Source of the DNA: Microbacterium sp. SORGH_AS_0862
GTDB taxonomy: Bacteria > Actinomycetota > Actinomycetes > Actinomycetales > Microbacteriaceae
Assembly (NCBI RefSeq): GCF_030818795.1
Contig: NZ_JAUTAY010000001.1
Coordinates: 682,001-746,000 of the forward strand
Direction: 5' to 3'
DNA length: 64,000 nucleotides
Shown here: positions 62,774 through 64,000 of the stretch, piece by piece
How the letters are laid out: each line of letters starts with the position of its first letter
How positions within the stretch are numbered: the stretch's first letter is position 1
Made by a program: the position numbers and the translations under genes
Notes under the pieces: model-generated
What the model saw: only the letters and a program-made list of their open reading frames with translations
The model's database searches: none
Told to the model about the DNA's origin: nothing

Positions 62774-62814
62774 AGCGACGAGCCGAGACGACAGGCGAGT
62801 CTCGACTCGTCGCT
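62774..62814 (-). terminator. Stem-loop between sugar-binding protein and permease genes, 2
   Basis: Arms AGCGACGAG/CTCGTCGCT and GAGAC/GTCTC with a small internal loop, nine bases after the binding-protein stop on the minus strand. No U-tract. Confidence 0.65.
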
Positions 62815-62823
62815 GAGGGTGGA

Positions 62824-64000
62824 TCAGCCGTTGAGGATGGACTCGATCTGCTCATCGGCGGCAGCCGCGAGCGAGGCGATGTCGCCCCCGCCGGCGATGT
62901 TGACGAACAGGTCCTGCATGATGCCCTTCGCCTCCACATCCGCCCAGTTCGGCGATGCCGGCGTGAGCTTGGCGTTGGCCGCAGCCGACGCGATCACCGA
63001 GGCGAGCTCCGGCGTGGCGGCGGCGACCTTGTCACCCAGCGAGGTCTTCGCGGGGACGAGACCCGCCTCGGCCAGGATCGTCTGGTACTCGTCGCTCAGC
63101 ATGATCTCCAGCGCCGACTTCGCCAGCTCGGGGTTCTTCGACTTGGCCGCGATGCCGACGTTGGAGCCGCCGGCGAAGACCTGCGCCGCCCCACCCTTGG
63201 CACCGGGGAGGGCGAACTCGCCGGTCGTCTCGGCGACCGCCGTCGCCTGCTTGTCCTCATCGGCGACGATCGACCAATACGCCCAGCTGGGCGCGGAGTA
63301 TGTCGCGGACTGCTGGGTGCGGAAAGGCACCCATCCCTCGGTCTCGTCGCCGTCCTTCGGCGCCAGAGACGCCTTCGTCATCAGCTCCTGCACCTGTTCG
63401 AGGCCGGCGATCGACTCCGGGCTGGACAACTGGGCGTCCCAGCTGCCGTCGCTCGCCTGCACGGCGATCTCGCCGCCGTTCTCCCAGATGAAGGGCAGGC
63501 CGTTATACCAGTCCTTACCGGGGAAGTAGACGCCCGAGACACCGGGGAGGGCCGCCGCGAGGGTCACGCCGTTCGACACGTACTCGTCGAGGGTCGTGGG
63601 CACCGAGACACCGGCCTGCGCGTACTGCGCCGTGTTGTAGAAGACGACCCGGGAGCCCGAGTAGTAGGGCGCGGCGTACAGGTCACCGTCCCAGCTGCCC
63701 GCTTCGACGAATCCGGGCAGCAGGTCCGAGCCGCCGAGTTCGTCCTCGATGTCGGCCAGGCTCAGCAGTGCTCCGCTCGAGGTGAACGCCGGAGCCTGGG
63801 TGTTGCCCATCTCGACCACGTCGGGGCTGTCGTTGGACGACAGGCTCGTGGTGAGCTTGTCGACGAGTCCGGTCCACTGCTGCTCCTCGATGACCAGCGT
63901 GGAACCCGGATTCTGGTCCTCGAACGTCTTCACGAGATAGTCGCGGGCATCCTGAGGGGTGTCGGTTCCGACGAGCCAGACACGGATCTCCGCGCTGCCG
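62824..64000 (-). CDS. Sugar ABC transporter solute-binding protein, 5' end outside window
   Basis: Family 1 extracellular binding protein; about 392 C-terminal residues are visible and the signal peptide lies beyond base 64000. The visible start SAEIRVWLVGTDTPQDAR is the usual first strand of the mature protein, followed by LYAAPYYSGSRVVFYNTAQY (about the hinge) and FAGGSNVGIAAKSKNPELA. First gene of the operon with two permeases, ROK kinase and nagB, suggesting GlcNAc or chitooligosaccharides as ligand. Expression relative to the permeases is probably tuned by the two stems after its stop. Confidence 0.9.
   Translation of the reverse strand, partial: GSAEIRVWLVGTDTPQDARDYLVKTFEDQNPGSTLVIEEQQWTGLVDKLTTSLSSNDSPDVVEMGNTQAPAFTSSGALLSLADIEDELGGSDLLPGFVEAGSWDGDLYAAPYYSGSRVVFYNTAQYAQAGVSVPTTLDEYVSNGVTLAAALPGVSGVYFPGKDWYNGLPFIWENGGEIAVQASDGSWDAQLSSPESIAGLEQVQELMTKASLAPKDGDETEGWVPFRTQQSATYSAPSWAYWSIVADEDKQATAVAETTGEFALPGAKGGAAQVFAGGSNVGIAAKSKNPELAKSALEIMLSDEYQTILAEAGLVPAKTSLGDKVAAATPELASVIASAAANAKLTPASPNWADVEAKGIMQDLFVNIAGGGDIASLAAAADEQIESILNG

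Overview
The window is high-GC actinobacterial chromosome (about 70% GC by eye). Gene content, leaderless GTG/ATG starts and the very frequent word GGATGCGG/CCGCATCC point to Microbacteriaceae, most likely a Microbacterium-like organism; this is inference, since no rRNA gene is present. I saw no tRNA, CRISPR array, prophage or recognisable insertion sequence. Most of the window is ordinary, tightly packed metabolic operons, often with 4-bp ATGA/GTGA overlaps.

Layout. (1) 1-6.8 kb, minus strand: nucleoside import and salvage operon (BMP lipoprotein, ATPase with a frameshift, two permeases, cytidine deaminase, thymidine phosphorylase cut by the window edge). (2) 6.9-15 kb: mannose-1-phosphate guanylyltransferase, succinate dehydrogenase sdhCDAB behind a perfect 16-bp palindrome, a YihY/BrkB membrane protein, exonuclease III and TrpRS. 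(3) 15-16.8 kb: a DUF559 (Vsr-fold nuclease) gene bracketed by five copies of a ~70-bp inverted-repeat element, three of them in a 131-bp tandem array. This is the most unusual locus. (4) 16.8-24.1 kb: FadR-type regulator with divergent L-lactate dehydrogenase, GNAT, Fpg-like glycosylase, then an FMN riboswitch and ribD-ribE-ribBA-ribH. (5) 24.1-31.7 kb: small membrane protein, MHS-type transporter, ABC exporter, GTP-dependent PEP carboxykinase and a divergent RamB-like regulator.

(6) 31.7-38.9 kb: a sulfur-type flavin monooxygenase operon (NtaA/DszA-like plus two DszC/SfnB-like proteins), divergent from a three-gene ABC importer without its own ATPase. (7) 38.9-49.8 kb: succinate-semialdehyde dehydrogenase, a MarR-flavoprotein pair with tandem operators, and a catabolic cluster (PdxH-like oxidase, creatininase-like hydrolase, FAD oxidase, two amidohydrolases, a PDR-type reductase and a divergent SAH-hydrolase-like protein preceded by a 26-residue leaderless ORF). 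(8) 49.9-52.1 kb: TetR, MpaB-family oxygenase and ArsR. (9) 52.2-54.6 kb: folD, and glyA behind a ZTP riboswitch. (10) 54.7-64 kb: amino-sugar utilisation (GH20 hexosaminidase, nagA with a frameshift, nagB, ROK kinase, sugar ABC importer cut by the window end), with a small membrane protein and a GlcD-like oxidase between.

Cross-cutting signals: about a dozen ~70-bp palindromic elements of several sequence families, sited between genes; the over-represented octamer GGATGCGG, which also builds the stem of the glyA terminator; about ten genes whose start codon lies 6-8 nt after a TANNNT -10 box; and three single-base frameshifts in otherwise intact conserved genes, all in G/C runs, which look more like assembly indels than real decay.
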